Notes under the pieces: model-generated | What the model was told of the DNA's origin: nothing | The model's input: only the letters and a program-made list of their open reading frames with translations | The model's database searches: none | In this document: positions 48,833-60,993 of the stretch, piece by piece | How positions within the stretch are numbered: the first letter of the stretch is position 1 | Layout of the letters: the number at the start of each line of letters is the position of its first letter | Made by a program: the position numbers and the translations under genes | Assembly (NCBI GenBank): GCA_022577435.1 | Contig: JAKOON010000012.1 | Span: 10,719,412-10,783,411 of the forward strand | Source of the DNA: Embiotoca jacksoni | Taxonomy: Eukaryota; Chordata; Actinopteri; Embiotocidae | DNA: 64,000 bases | Reading direction: 5' to 3'

Positions 48833-51800
48833 GGAGGCCTTTGTCCTTATTTATCTTTCTCAAAGAAAAAGTGAGTGTGCATTAGTGCCGGGGGTTGTCA
48901 TGGTTACCAAGGTTTGTAGGATGCAAGCAGAGTCAGCATGTAGCGCCAGCCTCCCCATGTGATTTCAATACACAAACAAAGTCTCTTGTATTCATCTCAG
49001 ATTTTTTGGGGCATTTTCAAACCTGTGCTTCGATCCAGAAAAAAAGATATGATACACTGCTGCATTTTAGTTCTGATCCGGTTCACATTCACACTGACTC
49101 TTTAACAAACAGGCCAAGTCTGTGTAACATCAAGTTGTTCAGACTGATGAGGGGACTCGGTGATCGGATTGTTTTGGTGATGTCATCCTGCATCACCAAG
49201 ACGCACATGGACACATCAAGTTCTGGTGACTGGTCAATCTGCACTGTGATGCTTCATGCGTTTATATTTATGTTCTCTCGAGGCACAAAGAGCTCACTGA
49301 GAAATAACTGCTAATGAATATTATCTGTGGGCTATTATTGTTGGCTGCAAACAGATTGCATGTTACGAATAATGACAAATAGGTTGAGACAGGACAAAGA
49401 TTAATCGTCTTGTACAGAAATATTTCGGAATCATTACTGCGGGACCAATCTGTCTTTTCAATGGACTTCATGAACTGACAAAGTATACAGAGGCTTCAAG
49501 CACAACAGACAAGCTTAAACTGATTTTTACTCGTGTGCAGACGTATTACCGTAGTTACAAAATTATTCACATTACCATTAGTTATGTGGATCAATTACAG
49601 GATCACTTTCTATACAGTTCAGGAACCACAGATGGATATATTTGACGTTTAGCTTTTAAATGTATGCTAATAATAATGATTATTATTTAAAAAAAATGTT
49701 TTATCACAAAATACTGTTTTGTCCCTTTGCCTTCACACCACAATCAAAGCGAATCGGCTCAGAACTGGACTGAAACCATATGTTAAAATGGTCCCAGTTT
49801 GGTTGTTTGGTTTGCACCACTGTTTACTTGTTATATTTCTCATCAGCCCAAAGCGCCCCACCTCATTTACACAGCATGTTTTCCACAAGCATCAGCCTTG
49901 AAGCTGTGCCTCAACAACCACACAAGTGCAGCAGCAGCACACAAAGTCCAAAATCACTGAGGAACGAAGAGCACAGCAGCCACAACACGAGCAAGCAGGA
50001 AAAAGTAAGCTTTTAAAACAATAACAGCTGATATGTAAAGTAACACAAAGTTAACTTTGGATGTTATGAGCCTCACACTGTCATCACTTTGAAAAGAGAT
50101 AAAACTAATGTGTATAAAAACTATAAGATAGAAAGATAAGGTAACTGTCTTATATTACGGTGAAAAGCGAAAACAGTGTGAAAAAAGGCTTTTATGTTCC
50201 AGCGGTGATAAAACAAGCAGAACTGACCGGAAGGCTGGAGGGGCGGCCTTGACCGTCCTCTGGGCCAGATTTAGGCTGAGTGGATGGAGGGGCGTTGGAC
50301 TGAAATGAGTCTTGGGATACCTCCTAATGAACAAAAGAACACATGCTTAAGTGTACTGACAGAGATACAGAAACACACACAGAGAAATTTATAATGTGAA
50401 TATAATCATGACAGAGGCTTGTACCTGCTGTTGTTGTACAGGAGGAAAACGCTGATAAGGTGACTGTTGTGCTTGCTGCTGCTGCTGCGGGTTCTGCTGC
50501 TGCGGGTTCTGCTGCTGCGGGTTCTGTGGGTTCTGTGGGTTCTGTGGGTTCTGCGGGTTCTGCGGGTAAGCTACAGGCTGCCCCTGTGGATGTTGGCTAT
50601 GTCCCGGTGGCTGCTGTGGGTGAGACTGTGACTGCTGTTGCTGCGAGGGGGGCTGCTGAGGCCCCTGCGTGGATCCGGGGAAGTTGGACGGGCCTTGTGA
50701 TCCGGGGGCAGCCTGGGAACTTGGCTGCTGTGGGGCCTGACTGGGAGGACCCTGCTGCTGGGCGTAGGGAGACTGGCCAGACTGTGGCGCTGAGGCTTGA
50801 GAATAAGGTGGCTGAGACTGTGGGGGCCCTTGGGATGGACCTGGCAGTGGACCCTGGGACTGGGGGGGCATGTGGGGCTGCTGATAGGGTGGTCCTCCCT
50901 GGGTGTGTGGAACAGATGTTGGCGTTGGGTGGGGTTGCCCTGGGTAAGGTGTCTGGCCTCCAGGTTGTCCAGGTGGGGGCTGAGAGTATGGGGTTTGTTG
51001 CTGACTTGTGTGAGGCCCCTGGCCTGGCTGGCCATAATATGGTGCCTGGCCCTGAGAGCCATAGCCGCCTGGTCCCTGCTGTCCGTAAGATGCCATCTAA
51101 ATAGAAGACCCAAACACAAATCAGCATCCATGCCGCCTACAGTGTGTTTACCGTCTTAATGTGTTTGTGTCTAAAGATTAAAATAAAGAGACATAATTCT
51201 GAATGAACCAAAATACCTGTGGGCCATACGGCATGCCACCCATCCCTCCAGGGGTACGTCCTTGCATTCCCACTGGGTATCGCTGGGGACCTGGCGGGCC
51301 ATAACTCTGACCAGGGTAACCAGGTCCTGGTTGTGGACCTGTAGGAGGCCCTTGCTGTGACTGCTGACCGTATGGACCGCCTGTTCCATATGGCTGACTT
51401 CTCATTTTTCCCATTGGGTCCATGGGACTAGGTGGCTGGACATGGTAAGAACATAAAAACATGAATTCAGTCAACAACTATACAACATGGGAAATTGAAT
51501 TAACAGAAGCTGCAGCTTACAAGCAGACCTCCTCACACTAATTATGCCACTACAGCATTTTCTTCAAAGGTTGTAAAACACTTGGCTGCAGTGTGCAATA
51601 TTTTCATACCCAAATGTATAAAAATAAGCATCAGTGAATGGGGAAATTGAGCTTTTTTCACCTTATTTCCCACAGTCATTACCCTCGTTTCTTTACCTCA
51701 CTTTGCTATAGTTGCAGAAGTCAACAGTGCTATATATATCTACTTTCGAATGGAGGGCAGTCTGCCCAATCTTAAACATATCCCAGCTGTGCTCCTGTTT

Positions 51801-54800
51801 TGAGCCTGGTCCAAGTAGCTTTTTTTTTTTTCTCCCCAGAGAAGGCAGTTTGGCTCTAGATGAATGACACCAGAAATGAAGGAAGTACTTTCACAACAGC
51901 CGGCGAGAGTGAAAAATGTACAAGAGCATACTCCTTCTATAACTCTGCAGATAGTATAAACACTATTAGGGTGAAAAACAAGGTGTGAAATCATTGTTCC
52001 CAAGCTACGGTTACACTTCACTCGAGCCTCGCATTGAGGAGCCCATCGTTCCCTCACCTCCGACAAAAACTGTTTCACATCAAACGGTCAGGTATCCAAG
52101 ATTATTTCAGCAAAAGAAGATTTACTCCAAATCTAAAGCAGACCCTTACATTACTCTCAGTGAATCCCCATGTGTGCACTTTGCTGAGAAGAGCACCCTC
52201 GGCTCAACAACAGCCCTTTAACAAAACAGTATGCAAAATGCCTTATGTGACATTTTGCAAGATCCCAGATAATGAATTGAAATAAATAAGAGCAGCACAT
52301 GGCTAATCTGCATAAGACAGAGAGGAAACTCCCTTGGTGGGTGAGAGATGGTGGACTGCCTTCTGATTGGTTTGAGGGGGGGTGGGGGTGGGGGGTAATT
52401 CTTTGCAGTCACAGTCAAAACTTGTGGCATGCCAGACACAGCAGCAAACGGGCCCACATGTCCTCACAGACAGAGCTCAAAATTGGCCTTTTTGCTATTT
52501 TGTAACACGAGAAAACATAAGAGGTCCATCGGTTTCTCTTGAGAACATCAGGGACAAATAACGTGGTATGTCAATAAACAAAGAAGAAGAACAGAGCAGC
52601 AGATGTTGTCATAGGTGATTATGTTGTGAATAGAATAACTGCAGTGATGCTGTTCTGTAGTTTTATTTGGATTACACACAACACTCTACATTTTATATAC
52701 AATGATGTACACATACTGTGCGTCAGCACCGGTTCTGGTGGGACAATTAAAACCATGCTGCACATCTGTAACACACAGGTAATAATTAAGCCCCCCACCC
52801 TCCCCTAATTATTTTTTTTTTTGTAAATATTTGGCATGCATTAAGAATAAAAAAAAAAAAAAAACCCACACCTGATCCATTTGCTTGAATAGCACATGTA
52901 AAAAGTGGAGCTGAAAGTAGGAGTGGATCAGCACTACCCCTGATGACCCTGTGATGAGCTAATGCCGCGTCTCCTTATCAGCAACTGTTGCCCTGCATCA
53001 CATGTAATTATAAATGGCCCATGAGCAGCGGATGAGGAGCCAATCAGATTTCAGCTAGCATGTCAACCCAAGACCAACTATCTCCTGGCTCTGACAGTGG
53101 GATTTTACCTCCACAATTCAAATCCCAGTGCAAACAGCGATCTTGCAGGCTGCACTCATAAAAAGCAGGGCTGACTGTTTACAGGCACGCATGGCGAGTC
53201 CAGCAAGCTGCTTTTTTTTTTTTTTTTTTTTTTTTTTCTCCCCTCTCCCCCCCACCCCACCCCACCCCCCACCCACCCCCAAGCACAGGGGTGACTCGAT
53301 AAATCTCCGCAGGATAAAAGGATTTAAACCCTCTCCTGACAACCTTACGGGGACTTTTAAACAATTTAAAAAAAAAAAAACACCAGCCAAGTGAAACAAA
53401 CGCGTGAACGCAACACATTCCTTCCGCCATGGCTGCAAAAAAATTACAGCGAAATCGGGGCAAAGAAAACAAGACAAACAACGACGAGCGTAAATCCACC
53501 TCCACACACGCTTTATAAACTCCCGAGAACACGTCGTCCTTTACGTAAAACCGCACAATACAGATGCACATGTAGAAAAGTGCAAGTTTAAATTCAGAGA
53601 ATAAAAGACGGCAGCTCAAGAGACGAAACGAGCCGTTGCTCGTCGGTATTTTCGCCCCTTTTCAAAGTCGGGCCTTCTCGGCTGCCTGAACGTCCTTACA
53701 TCGTTTCAACTACTTATATCGTCTCGACGCGCGTCTCTTCTGTTCTTACATGTCTGTATAAATGTATTTTAAACGACACTTATTGAATGGGCTGGTGTAA
53801 AAGGGTAAAAAAAAACACACACACACGAGAGGCAGCCATTTTAGAGTCTTTGCGAACTAGTATCAGACAATGGCTGGCCTGCTCCGTTGAGAAGCGGCGA
53901 GGAGGAGGGAAGGAGACGCGCTAAAAAAAGCCGACGTCTCGTCCCTGTAATAATGTGGTTTTTACCTGGTTTCGAGCCAGCGGCTGCCCACCGCTTCCCG
54001 GGCTCATAGGCGACGGGTGATGGCTCCTTTGTTGCCAGCCCGGATTGCTCCCTCCGTACTGGCCGCTGCTGCCCATGTCCGCTGGTCCCTTACTGGCTCC
54101 TTCTTGGCCGCTGTAGTCGCTCGACGGGTAGTTTGGATATCCGCGCGTCGAGCTGGGGGACGTCAGGAGCTTGTTGAGCGTCGGTGTGGATGTAGGCTGA
54201 GGGTTTCCGATGTTGTATCTCTGGTTGCTGTAAGATCCAGCCATCGCCGTGGGTCCTCCCGCTGGTGGCTGCTGCTTAGCTGGCTGCCCCCCAGCTGTCG
54301 GCGCCTGGGCGCTGCGAGGGGAGTTCATGGCGTACGCCTGGCCGGGATAAGGAGTCCTGTTCGGGAACGGGTTGTAATTGTTAAACTGGTGGTTGGAGAA
54401 GCCATGCTCGTGGGAATTAGGTTGATACGGGTCCATCAGGTTGCTCGATTGCACGACCGGACCCGCAGCAGCTGCCATGCCAGGGCTTTGTTGTCCGCCA
54501 TGTTGATGAAAAGGGGCCCGACCGTAGTGCTGACTGTATCCGTACGAAGGTGGAGGAAAAGCGGGACCGTGGTGATGCACCAAACCGGGGTGGTTATTCC
54601 CCTCCGGTCCGACAGAGTCATTCTGGGTATTATTGTTAGCCCTGGGCGGGTTCCCATTCCCGTTCTTCATCTCAGGTTCCCCTCCTCCCCCTGCATTTCC
54701 ACCGTCGGCCCCGTCCTGCAGATCCCCCTGGCCCGGCGATCCGCTCTCCAAGCCCGGCTGCTTTTTGTCCGACTGCTTCTCCCCCGGAACCGACTCTTCC

Positions 54801-54871
54801 TTGGGGTCTCGATCCGGTTTTTTGAGTTCGGAAGGCGGGCTAGTGTTCAGAGTGGCGACCTGAGCGGCCAT
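38163..54871 (-). CDS. arid1a: AT-rich interaction domain protein 1A (BAF250a), 20 coding exons
   Basis: It encodes the large ARID subunit of the BAF (SWI/SNF) nucleosome remodeller. Exons on the minus strand: 54871-53966, 51435-51217, 51096-50425, 50323-50228, 48569-48329, 47359-47270, 47168-46998, 46428-45891, 45759-45614, 45522-45437, 45315-45106, 44974-44770, 44616-44481, 44349-44180, 44063-43844, 42759-42634, 41565-41472, 41242-40396, 40262-40132, 40037-38163. They sum to 7179 bp, 2392 aa, with every phase matching; human is about 2285. The N-terminal half is low-complexity (Gly, Pro, Gln, Ser), with an LxxLL motif TLNKLLTSP at 232-236. The ARID domain is about 1066-1165 (KVWVDRYLVFIEEKAM to YAFECKIERG). 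The C-terminal BAF250_C domain is roughly 2070-2390 (HSKDEGPL to the end FLIGQS). Linkage to pigv and zdhhc18 supports 1A over 1B. Oddities: the PNM repeat in exon 8 and Gln runs in exons 3, 15 and 18. Confidence 0.96.
42142..42431 (-). mobile_element. tRNA-derived SINE in arid1a intron 16
   Basis: Read on the minus strand it begins GGGTGGCACAGTGGTGCAGT, with an A-box-like TGGCACAGTGG, followed by the B box GGTTCGAATCC. A central block GGTTCTCTCCGGGTTCTCCG and a tail with CCCCTCGGGGATTAATAGAG end in an A-rich run. This fits an RNA polymerase III promoter plus body and tail of a fish SINE. The central block resembles the V-SINE core from memory. No clear target-site duplication was found. It is in the same orientation as arid1a. 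Confidence 0.8.
43936..44010 (-). repeat. Polyglutamine-coding CAG/CAA repeat in arid1a exon 15
   Basis: The sense strand encodes two Gln runs (8 and 14) separated by Thr-Pro, using mixed CAG and CAA codons. It is in frame in arid1a. Human ARID1A carries shorter Gln runs in its low-complexity half, so the expansion looks tolerated. Confidence 0.9.
46004..46267 (-). repeat. In-frame 12-bp minisatellite, 22 units, in arid1a exon 8
   Basis: Twenty-two consecutive 12-bp units of the plus-strand form CATGTTGGGAGG or CATGTTGGGGGC encode the tetrapeptides PPNM or APNM on the minus strand. In transcript order the units are A5 P1 A2 P2 A2 P10, where the letter is the variable residue. The array lies between RPYAPNM and GNMPPQVGSGM, where human ARID1A has only RPYGPNMANMPPQVGSGM. 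All units keep 12-bp length, so the frame is preserved. Confidence 0.95.
48772..48830. repeat. (CA)n microsatellite in arid1a intron 4
   Basis: About 29 pure CA units lie between exons 5 (48329-48569) and 4 (50228-50323). Confidence 0.95.
50460..50575 (-). repeat. NPQ / polyQ-coding repeat in arid1a exon 3
   Basis: The sense strand encodes six NPQ triplets, then QQNPQQQNPQ and a Gln run. The 9-bp and 15-bp units are near-identical at the DNA level (GGGTTCTGTGG / GGGTTCTGCTGCTGC on the plus strand), showing tandem duplication inside the coding frame. Confidence 0.85.
53210..53283. repeat. T-tract plus C-rich tract in arid1a intron 1
   Basis: On the plus strand about 26 T are followed by runs of C separated by single A. 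The arid1a RNA would thus have five or more G-runs followed by a long A-tract, fitting a potential RNA G-quadruplex. It is also a likely assembly trouble spot. Confidence 0.85.
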
Positions 54872-55300
54872 GATATACCCCCCCCACCTCTCTCTCCCTC
54901 TCGGCGAGTCAGTCACAATCAAAAGCTAGCATTGAATATAAATAATTGTTTAGAACCATTTATCCTTGTGCCGATTCATTCCCGCCCCTCACACCGGACC
55001 GAATCCGGCTGCCATCCCCCCGGTTCCGGTTCCGTAAATGGGTTAGAGAGATGATGGAGGCTCCATACAATGCGTAAAAAAAAAAAGCGACAGAAATTGT
55101 TGTGGGAGTTGTGTTACTGAGCCCGGGTAGAGGCAGGGAGCGAGCCCAACCAACACGAGGCTCCGCTACATACAGCCATTTTACTGAGCCGCACGGAGGA
55201 CTGCAAAACACGGAGCGGATCTCACCCAAGGCGGGCTGGACTTTTTTTTTTTTTTTTTTTCCTCTTAAAACATCACGTTGTCTTTTTTTTTTTTTTTTTT
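54872..55300 (-). promoter_or_regulatory. arid1a 5' UTR and promoter region
   Basis: The sequence upstream of the arid1a ATG is rich in GC and CpG to about 55230, with a tandem CGGTTCCGGTTCC at 55020-55032. T-tracts of 19-20 bases at 55242 and 55284 lie beyond. It is consistent with a CpG-type housekeeping promoter. Start site and any 5' non-coding exon are unknown. Confidence 0.45.
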
Positions 55301-55751
55301 TTGCTATAGGTGGAATATTTTCTGAACTCTGTATTTTAATGTGCGCCTAACTCATAAACGGTGTACTTTTAAATCAGTCGCCGCTCAAGAAGCTATGCGT
55401 CACAAAAAAAAAAAAAAAAAAGTATGGTGAATTACATGACGGATCAGTGCAGAAGGAAACTAATTTATTCATGAAATATATAATTTTTCAAGTGTGTGTG
55501 TGTTTGCGTAGACGTAGAAGCAGCAGCTGTACGCGAAAGGACTGCTGGGAACTAATTTAATAGCCCGGCTTGACATACATGCAGTTATTTTCCCTTAAAA
55601 ACAGAAAAAAAAAAAGACTAGTCATATATTTAAATTCATCTAAATATATTTGGCTCATACATGTGGCTTTGAACGCTGCTGTTTTTCTCTAATTTTTTTT
55701 TTTAGTTATTTCTAACAAGTATTTCTGAGTGGTATTGAGGCAAGATAGGCA

Positions 55752-55752
<1 letters not shown>

Positions 55753-55807
<55 letters not shown>

Positions 55808-55988
55808 TTTTCCAGAGCAGAAGGAGGAAGCCTTGCAGCAAACGAGACTACCAATGCACATTCCCTCTTCTTCCCTCCCCTGCCTGCTCTGCTCTGCTCT
55901 CTTCTACCACCCCCTCTCCTCTCTGTCTGTCTCTCACTCCAGCAGAAACACTCTCTGCTGAGTGTGGGGGGATGGGCGCGCAGGCTCC

Positions 55989-56023
<35 letters not shown>

Positions 56024-56499
56024 TTACTAACATTGAACTACACCGCGCAGAGAGAAAAAAAAAAAAAAAAACACAAGACATTATCTACCAGAAAGAAGAT
56101 GCATGGACAGTTTCAAAGTCTCCCAACAATTAGAAAAATAGAACATTTGTCCCCCTCCTCCTCTTCCTCCTCCTCCTCCTCCTCCTCTTCACCCCCTCAT
56201 CAAATGAAGCAGACATTTTTGGCACCCACAAAACGCACGGGGTGTGCGCGCAAGCACTGTGCAGGACTGGTAATGAAGTGTGCGTGCGAGGCCGAGGGAG
56301 TTTATTGTTGGAAATAATTAAATGCAAATACATTAAAAGGTTTGTGAGGCGTTTAATAGTTCGATTGGGCATTGATTAAAATTTAGAATTGGGGCGTAAG
56401 TGGGACGAGAGTGCCTTTCGCTTTCTTTTCTCACTCTCGACGCACGCGCGCGCAAACACAGAAACTGTCTTGCTCTCCCTTTACGCACACACGCACGCA

Positions 56500-56537
<38 letters not shown>

Positions 56538-56658
56538 TCTACCTCTAGGGGGCTTATAGGGGAAAAAAAGGCAGGAAGTACCAATGAGAAGGCATACTTG
56601 ATCACATGTACAAACATCGAAACACAATTTAACATTCTGCCTGACACACCCCCCTAAT

Positions 56659-56692
<34 letters not shown>
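55753..56692. repeat. Microsatellite cluster: CA, CT, TCC and CA arrays
   Basis: Separate arrays are (CA)n at 55753-55804, (CT)n at 55991-56019, (TCC)n at 56154-56190, (CA/CG)n at 56483-56537 and (CA)n at 56661-56692. They lie 0.9-1.8 kb upstream of the arid1a ATG. Confidence 0.9.
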
Positions 56693-57653
56693 CTTTGCAG
56701 GCTAGAAGCTGTCCACATATAATTTCACAGCCACATCACACCACACGGGGTTAATGTGATTTCCCACATCAGTGCAAGCAAGCAAAGTGGATCACGCTTT
56801 ATTTTAGTCAGACTACAGCTCTGCACGAGAAGCACATGCACGCACATGAAGCCTCGTGTGTGCGGGTGTGTACTCTGTTTTAATGGCAATGGTGAAATTA
56901 TAATGGGAGGTTTGAAACTGAGCGGGGCAGACAAGAAAAGAGCACAATAGCAGAGGTGGAAACAGTTAAAGTAAAGAGGGAGAGTTTTTAGTAACATTTA
57001 GAAAGAGAAGATCTTCCATCCCAGAGACCAGACACAGGGCCAGTTGTGCAGAAACACAGATTTAATGTGGCTTCCTCTCCCCGCCTGACTTAATTTTTCT
57101 GCTTTGGCTGCTGGGAAGAACCGGAGCGGAGTTTTGTGGATGCGGGAGGAGGATTTGCAAGCCCATGTGCCATCTGCTGGACGAACAATACACCCGAAAT
57201 ACAAGGACTTGCTCTTGGCCAAAGTCATTACTACTTCTGATGTGTTGCTGAGCTCTTCTTTGATTAAAACAAATATTCTATGGACATTATTATTTTTTTT
57301 AAAAGTAGCCTGTGCTGTGTGGGTTCATTGGATTTTTTTTTTTTCCCCTTATACTTTGTACATTGCACAAAACGGGTTTTTTTCTTTACACAAAGTTCAG
57401 CAAACGTTATAAAGAATCCAAGGCTCTCTGCATATTAAGGGGGAAAACACTGTTCTCTTCATCTTTCTTTCAGATATCTCCCTCACTAATATATATATGC
57501 ACATGCAGGAGGATATACAAATCTTTATTTGATATATTTCACCAAATTTTACAAAAAAGAAAGAAAATACACAAAACACTTTTTAAAGATTCAATTTATG
57601 CACTAATAATCTACAATAAGAAAGGAATATATGTCTATATTCACTGCAGTCAC

Positions 57654-57659
57654 TTTATT
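57654..57659 (-). promoter_or_regulatory. Candidate gpn2 polyadenylation signal
   Basis: The minus strand reads AATAAA about 470 nt after the gpn2 stop codon. It is the nearest clear hexamer in a sensible position; the cleavage site is inferred. Confidence 0.4.
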
Positions 57660-58125
57660 ATTTGATGAACACGACTGTAAACACAGCATCTGCACCCCGG
57701 GATGCTGCACATGGACATTTTCCTCAAAAAAAATATTGGGGTCACAAACAGCTACCATACTTAAACAAAAACAAAAATAAGGGACTTTTGATACATTTTA
57801 AGAAAATGTGTTAGCGTTGACTGGAAGTTTCCTGTGTTGTCTGTAAAGACTGCAGTACAAAAATACCATTAATCAGACCTCACATTATTTATAACTGAAG
57901 AAACGGTCTCCTTGTGCTCCCTCCAGTCTACCCCATTGTGATTTTTATGAGGTGTGGTGCAACCTTGAAGCACCTACGGCACCCAAATTTAGCTGCCGTC
58001 TTCCCACTGCTTTTGTAGAGAAGCTAAGAATTCAGGCCAAGTAAGATGGATGTCGCCAAGACTTCCTCTGATGTACTGGTGCTAAAAAGGCAACAACTTT
58101 TGTCCTCGTATTTGGGCTTTTCAAT

Positions 58126-60993
58126 TTACAGGTTCATCATTTCCTCCTCCACGTTCTTTCCACTGGTTTCAACGTACCTCTCTTGCACTCCAAGCGTACT
58201 GCAGGGTCAAATGTGAAGGAAAAAAGAAATAGCAATTTCAAATATAGATTGTAATATTCAGGTTATTAGAAAGTCATTACAAACACCAGTGTGCAAAGTT
58301 CTTCAGCCACCCTGTGTAAATCTTTAAGTTTGACTTGGAACCAGATGAGTCACAGTGAGTCACCACAGTGATTAGGAAAGGATACGAGCTGAACTGGAAA
58401 TCAGCCCCCACAGCAGCTGACATCATGGCCTGCAAATTCCTCTCCTCCAGGTCTGCAAAGCAGTAGCCATTGGCCTTATCCACTGCCCGTAAGACGTGAA
58501 TCATGCTGTCTTTGTCCTGGCAACAAGAAAACAGAAGCATTTCATCGAGAGGTTTCCCAGCAAACATTCAGTGAAACTACACGCCAGCTAAATATTTACC
58601 AAAAAAAACCTCTCACTGAAACCTTGACGATACACTGTTTGAAGACATTTAAGTATCAATATAAAAGTAGTCAGTAAAGTCGGTAAATTTCCCTTCGTAG
58701 TGAGAGCTACTGCATGAAGGGACCTCCCTCGAAAAGATTTTGAAGCCTTCTTGAAAATGAGTTCATGCGGCCTCTTCAAATAGTGTATTGTCAGCCTTTG
58801 TATTGTGAGATAAGCAACAGATGCATACTAAGCCATAAAACTTCAAACTCCATCTACCTCCAACACTTTAAGAGTTTAGCATTTTGTCTTTTTAAGGGTG
58901 TTGGCCGTTTTTGCTTTCTAAATTGGCGGGGTAATAAGTAACATAGGTAACCAAGGTAACTGGTGGTTGCTTTGAGAGTGTGAAGGAAACACAGACATGC
59001 ATACAGGCTGCAATTTCACCATGTTGGATACAAGAGTGCCAACCTCCTGCTTTTTGTATTGAATACTCATCCCATATGCAGCGAAGGCACATGGTCTGGC
59101 CTCCTGTCTCTGGACACATACAGGATCAAATCATTCTCCATAAAGAAGTAATGAATACAGTGTGCAGACAGTCCGCTCCCCTTTAACAATCCAATCCATC
59201 TGCAGGAAATTGATCCACTCTTCAATTTCAAGTTCTAGAAGTGATTTATCATTAACCTGCTTAAACGATGAGATGATATATACGATGAGCGACTTTGACA
59301 AATCCTTCGACAGGCCCGAGATGAATTCATGTTGGACGTTCAGGCCATTTCTACTATTCTTCTACAACTGGTATGGATGCTCTGTGGGAGCTTAACCCTT
59401 TTGTGACCCATCTAGAAAAATGTAATGAAGGAACTCTTTCCATGCACACATCTCTCAACAGCCTTAGATTACGGTGCAAAAAATAGATATGAAAGAAGCT
59501 ACAGATACAATAAAAAATAATAATAATAATAATAATACAAATAATTGAATACTTAATGCTATTAATTTAAAATACATTCTTCATAAGAACAGTCAGTTAA
59601 TTTGAGTTACAAAGAAAGTGAGCCACCAAAAGAATATCCCTGCAGCACACAATTCACTTCCTTTGCTCTCCATCGGGAGATATTGTTAAAAATGAATCTA
59701 ATCCATCTGGAAAACAGCACAAATCAATCTAATGAACCTTTATTTACAAAGTTTATTTGTTCAATTTACTGAGGCATGCTGTGATTCACTTGATGTGCAG
59801 CAATATTAGTTCTTAATAGTTCAAATATACCTCCAAAAGTATCAAATATATTGAGTCAGTGAGGTTTATTCTTTGCTTTGTGTGACAAGAAATATTTGAA
59901 ATACAGCAGTGATACCTGCACATTGAGAGGCACGAAGGAGACGAGGCTGTAATCTTGTATGACCTCTGCCAACTTTTCATTTAGACGGTGGAATTTTTTA
60001 AAGAAGGGGTCTGCCGCCAAGTGATCGAGAAGATAGGTCAGGTCCATGACCTCCGTGTAGAAGTCAAGGTTAAAGGCTGTAAAGTAAGAGACAGACAGGA
60101 AAACTGTCAACATGGTAGATAAAATGAAGTAGAAAATGCAATACTTTGTTTTGTTTTTAAATGACAGGTGTATGTAGGAGAACTATAATTAAGAATCCTC
60201 TCTTGTAATTTTTTTTTATTTTTGTGTGTGCGTTTGACATAAAGCCAAAAGCCCCCAACTTACCCAGTTTGCCATACTGCTCAATCAAGTCCATCTTGGA
60301 GAGGACGTTGACATGGGGAAGCTCCACATGCAGCATGGTGGACAGAGAGGTGCACAGCACGGAGATGAACTTGGCTGGGTCAGCGCAGTAATGAGAGTCC
60401 ACAAGGTGCACTGCTGTCAGCTAAGCAAAACAGAGGGAGAAAGACAATCATAACAATTGAATGCGGTCTAAAGATGAAATGTCTTTAACACGATGACTGT
60501 GCGGGTGAAGTATCAGTTTAAAGCTCGGGGGACATAAATTCATTCCCATCGTCTGAATGCCGAAGAAGCTCACCCTGAAGTTCCACTTGGCCAGCTGTGA
60601 GAATATATTCTTTACTGAACTCTGGTGGGTGTAGAGCTCCACCTGCCCAGGGCAGTCAAACAAGAAGTAGCAGTCACCGTGCTGCTTCAGCTTGTTCTCT
60701 AACCAGTCCAGATTTGCTTCCACATAATCCATACAGTAAAGAAGCCCGCCATTAGGCCCGAGCGTCAGGCCGTCCATGACGTCGTCCAGAGTGACCAGCT
60801 CTGAGATATCTACTGCACAGGGGTACGGTAGTCCTTCGTTGGCGGGGTCCATATTCACCACAACCACCTTGCGTCCCAGGTGAGTCAGGAACTCCTGCAT
60901 TCCTTGGCAGTAAGTGGTTTTACCTGAGCCAGGGGGCCCGATAACCACCTGACCGAAGCGCAGAGAGGGCTGGACTCCTGTCTGGTTGGACAT
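58126..60993 (-). CDS. gpn2: GPN-loop GTPase 2
   Basis: It encodes a GTPase of the GPN family, involved with its paralogues in assembling or importing RNA polymerases. Exons: 60993-60574, 60420-60264, 60076-59916, 58516-58386 and 58198-58126. Total 942 bp, 313 aa (human 310). Visible motifs are the P-loop GPPGSGKTT at 19-27, the NMDPANE switch region at 47-53, the diagnostic Gly-Pro-Asn loop at 79-81 (LGPNGG), the FDCPGQVEL G3 motif at 112-120, and SKMD at 181-184 for guanine recognition. The C-terminus TLGVQERYVETSGKNVEE aligns with the human end. The ATG at 60991-60993 is the first in frame. The last intron has U12-type signals. Confidence 0.96.
58199..58385 (-). other. U12-type GT-AG intron of gpn2
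   Basis: The donor after exon 4 reads GTATCCTTTC, the minor-spliceosome consensus. A branch-like TTCCTTCAC puts its branch A at 58214, 15 nt from the last intron base, and the intron ends CCTGCAG. Joining gives FSSTLGVQ, matching the family. The intron is 187 bp. Confidence 0.85.

Larger units (their letters stand above)
55301..58125. other. Spacer between arid1a and gpn2
   Basis: No gene is supported. The left part is a dense microsatellite cluster (55753-56692). A CTCF-like word lies at 57168-57180. The right end, 57654-58125, is probably the gpn2 3' UTR, ended by a minus-strand AATAAA at 57654-57659. Confidence 0.45.

Noticed and set aside
50460..51104. A 214-codon plus-strand open frame rich in Ala/Gly/Val
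   Set aside because: Antisense of arid1a exon 3; the composition reflects the complement of Gln/Pro codons.
38163..54871. Assignment to arid1b
   Set aside because: The N-terminal start MAAQVA, the exon order and the linkage to pigv and zdhhc18 point to arid1a.
54017..55054. A 345-codon open frame on the plus strand
   Set aside because: It is the antisense shadow of the GC-rich arid1a exon 1, with Arg/Val-rich composition and no family similarity.
58277..58385. Read-through C-terminus of gpn2 exon 4
   Set aside because: The open frame past 58386 is intron sequence. The U12-type donor and the downstream exon restore the conserved C-terminus.
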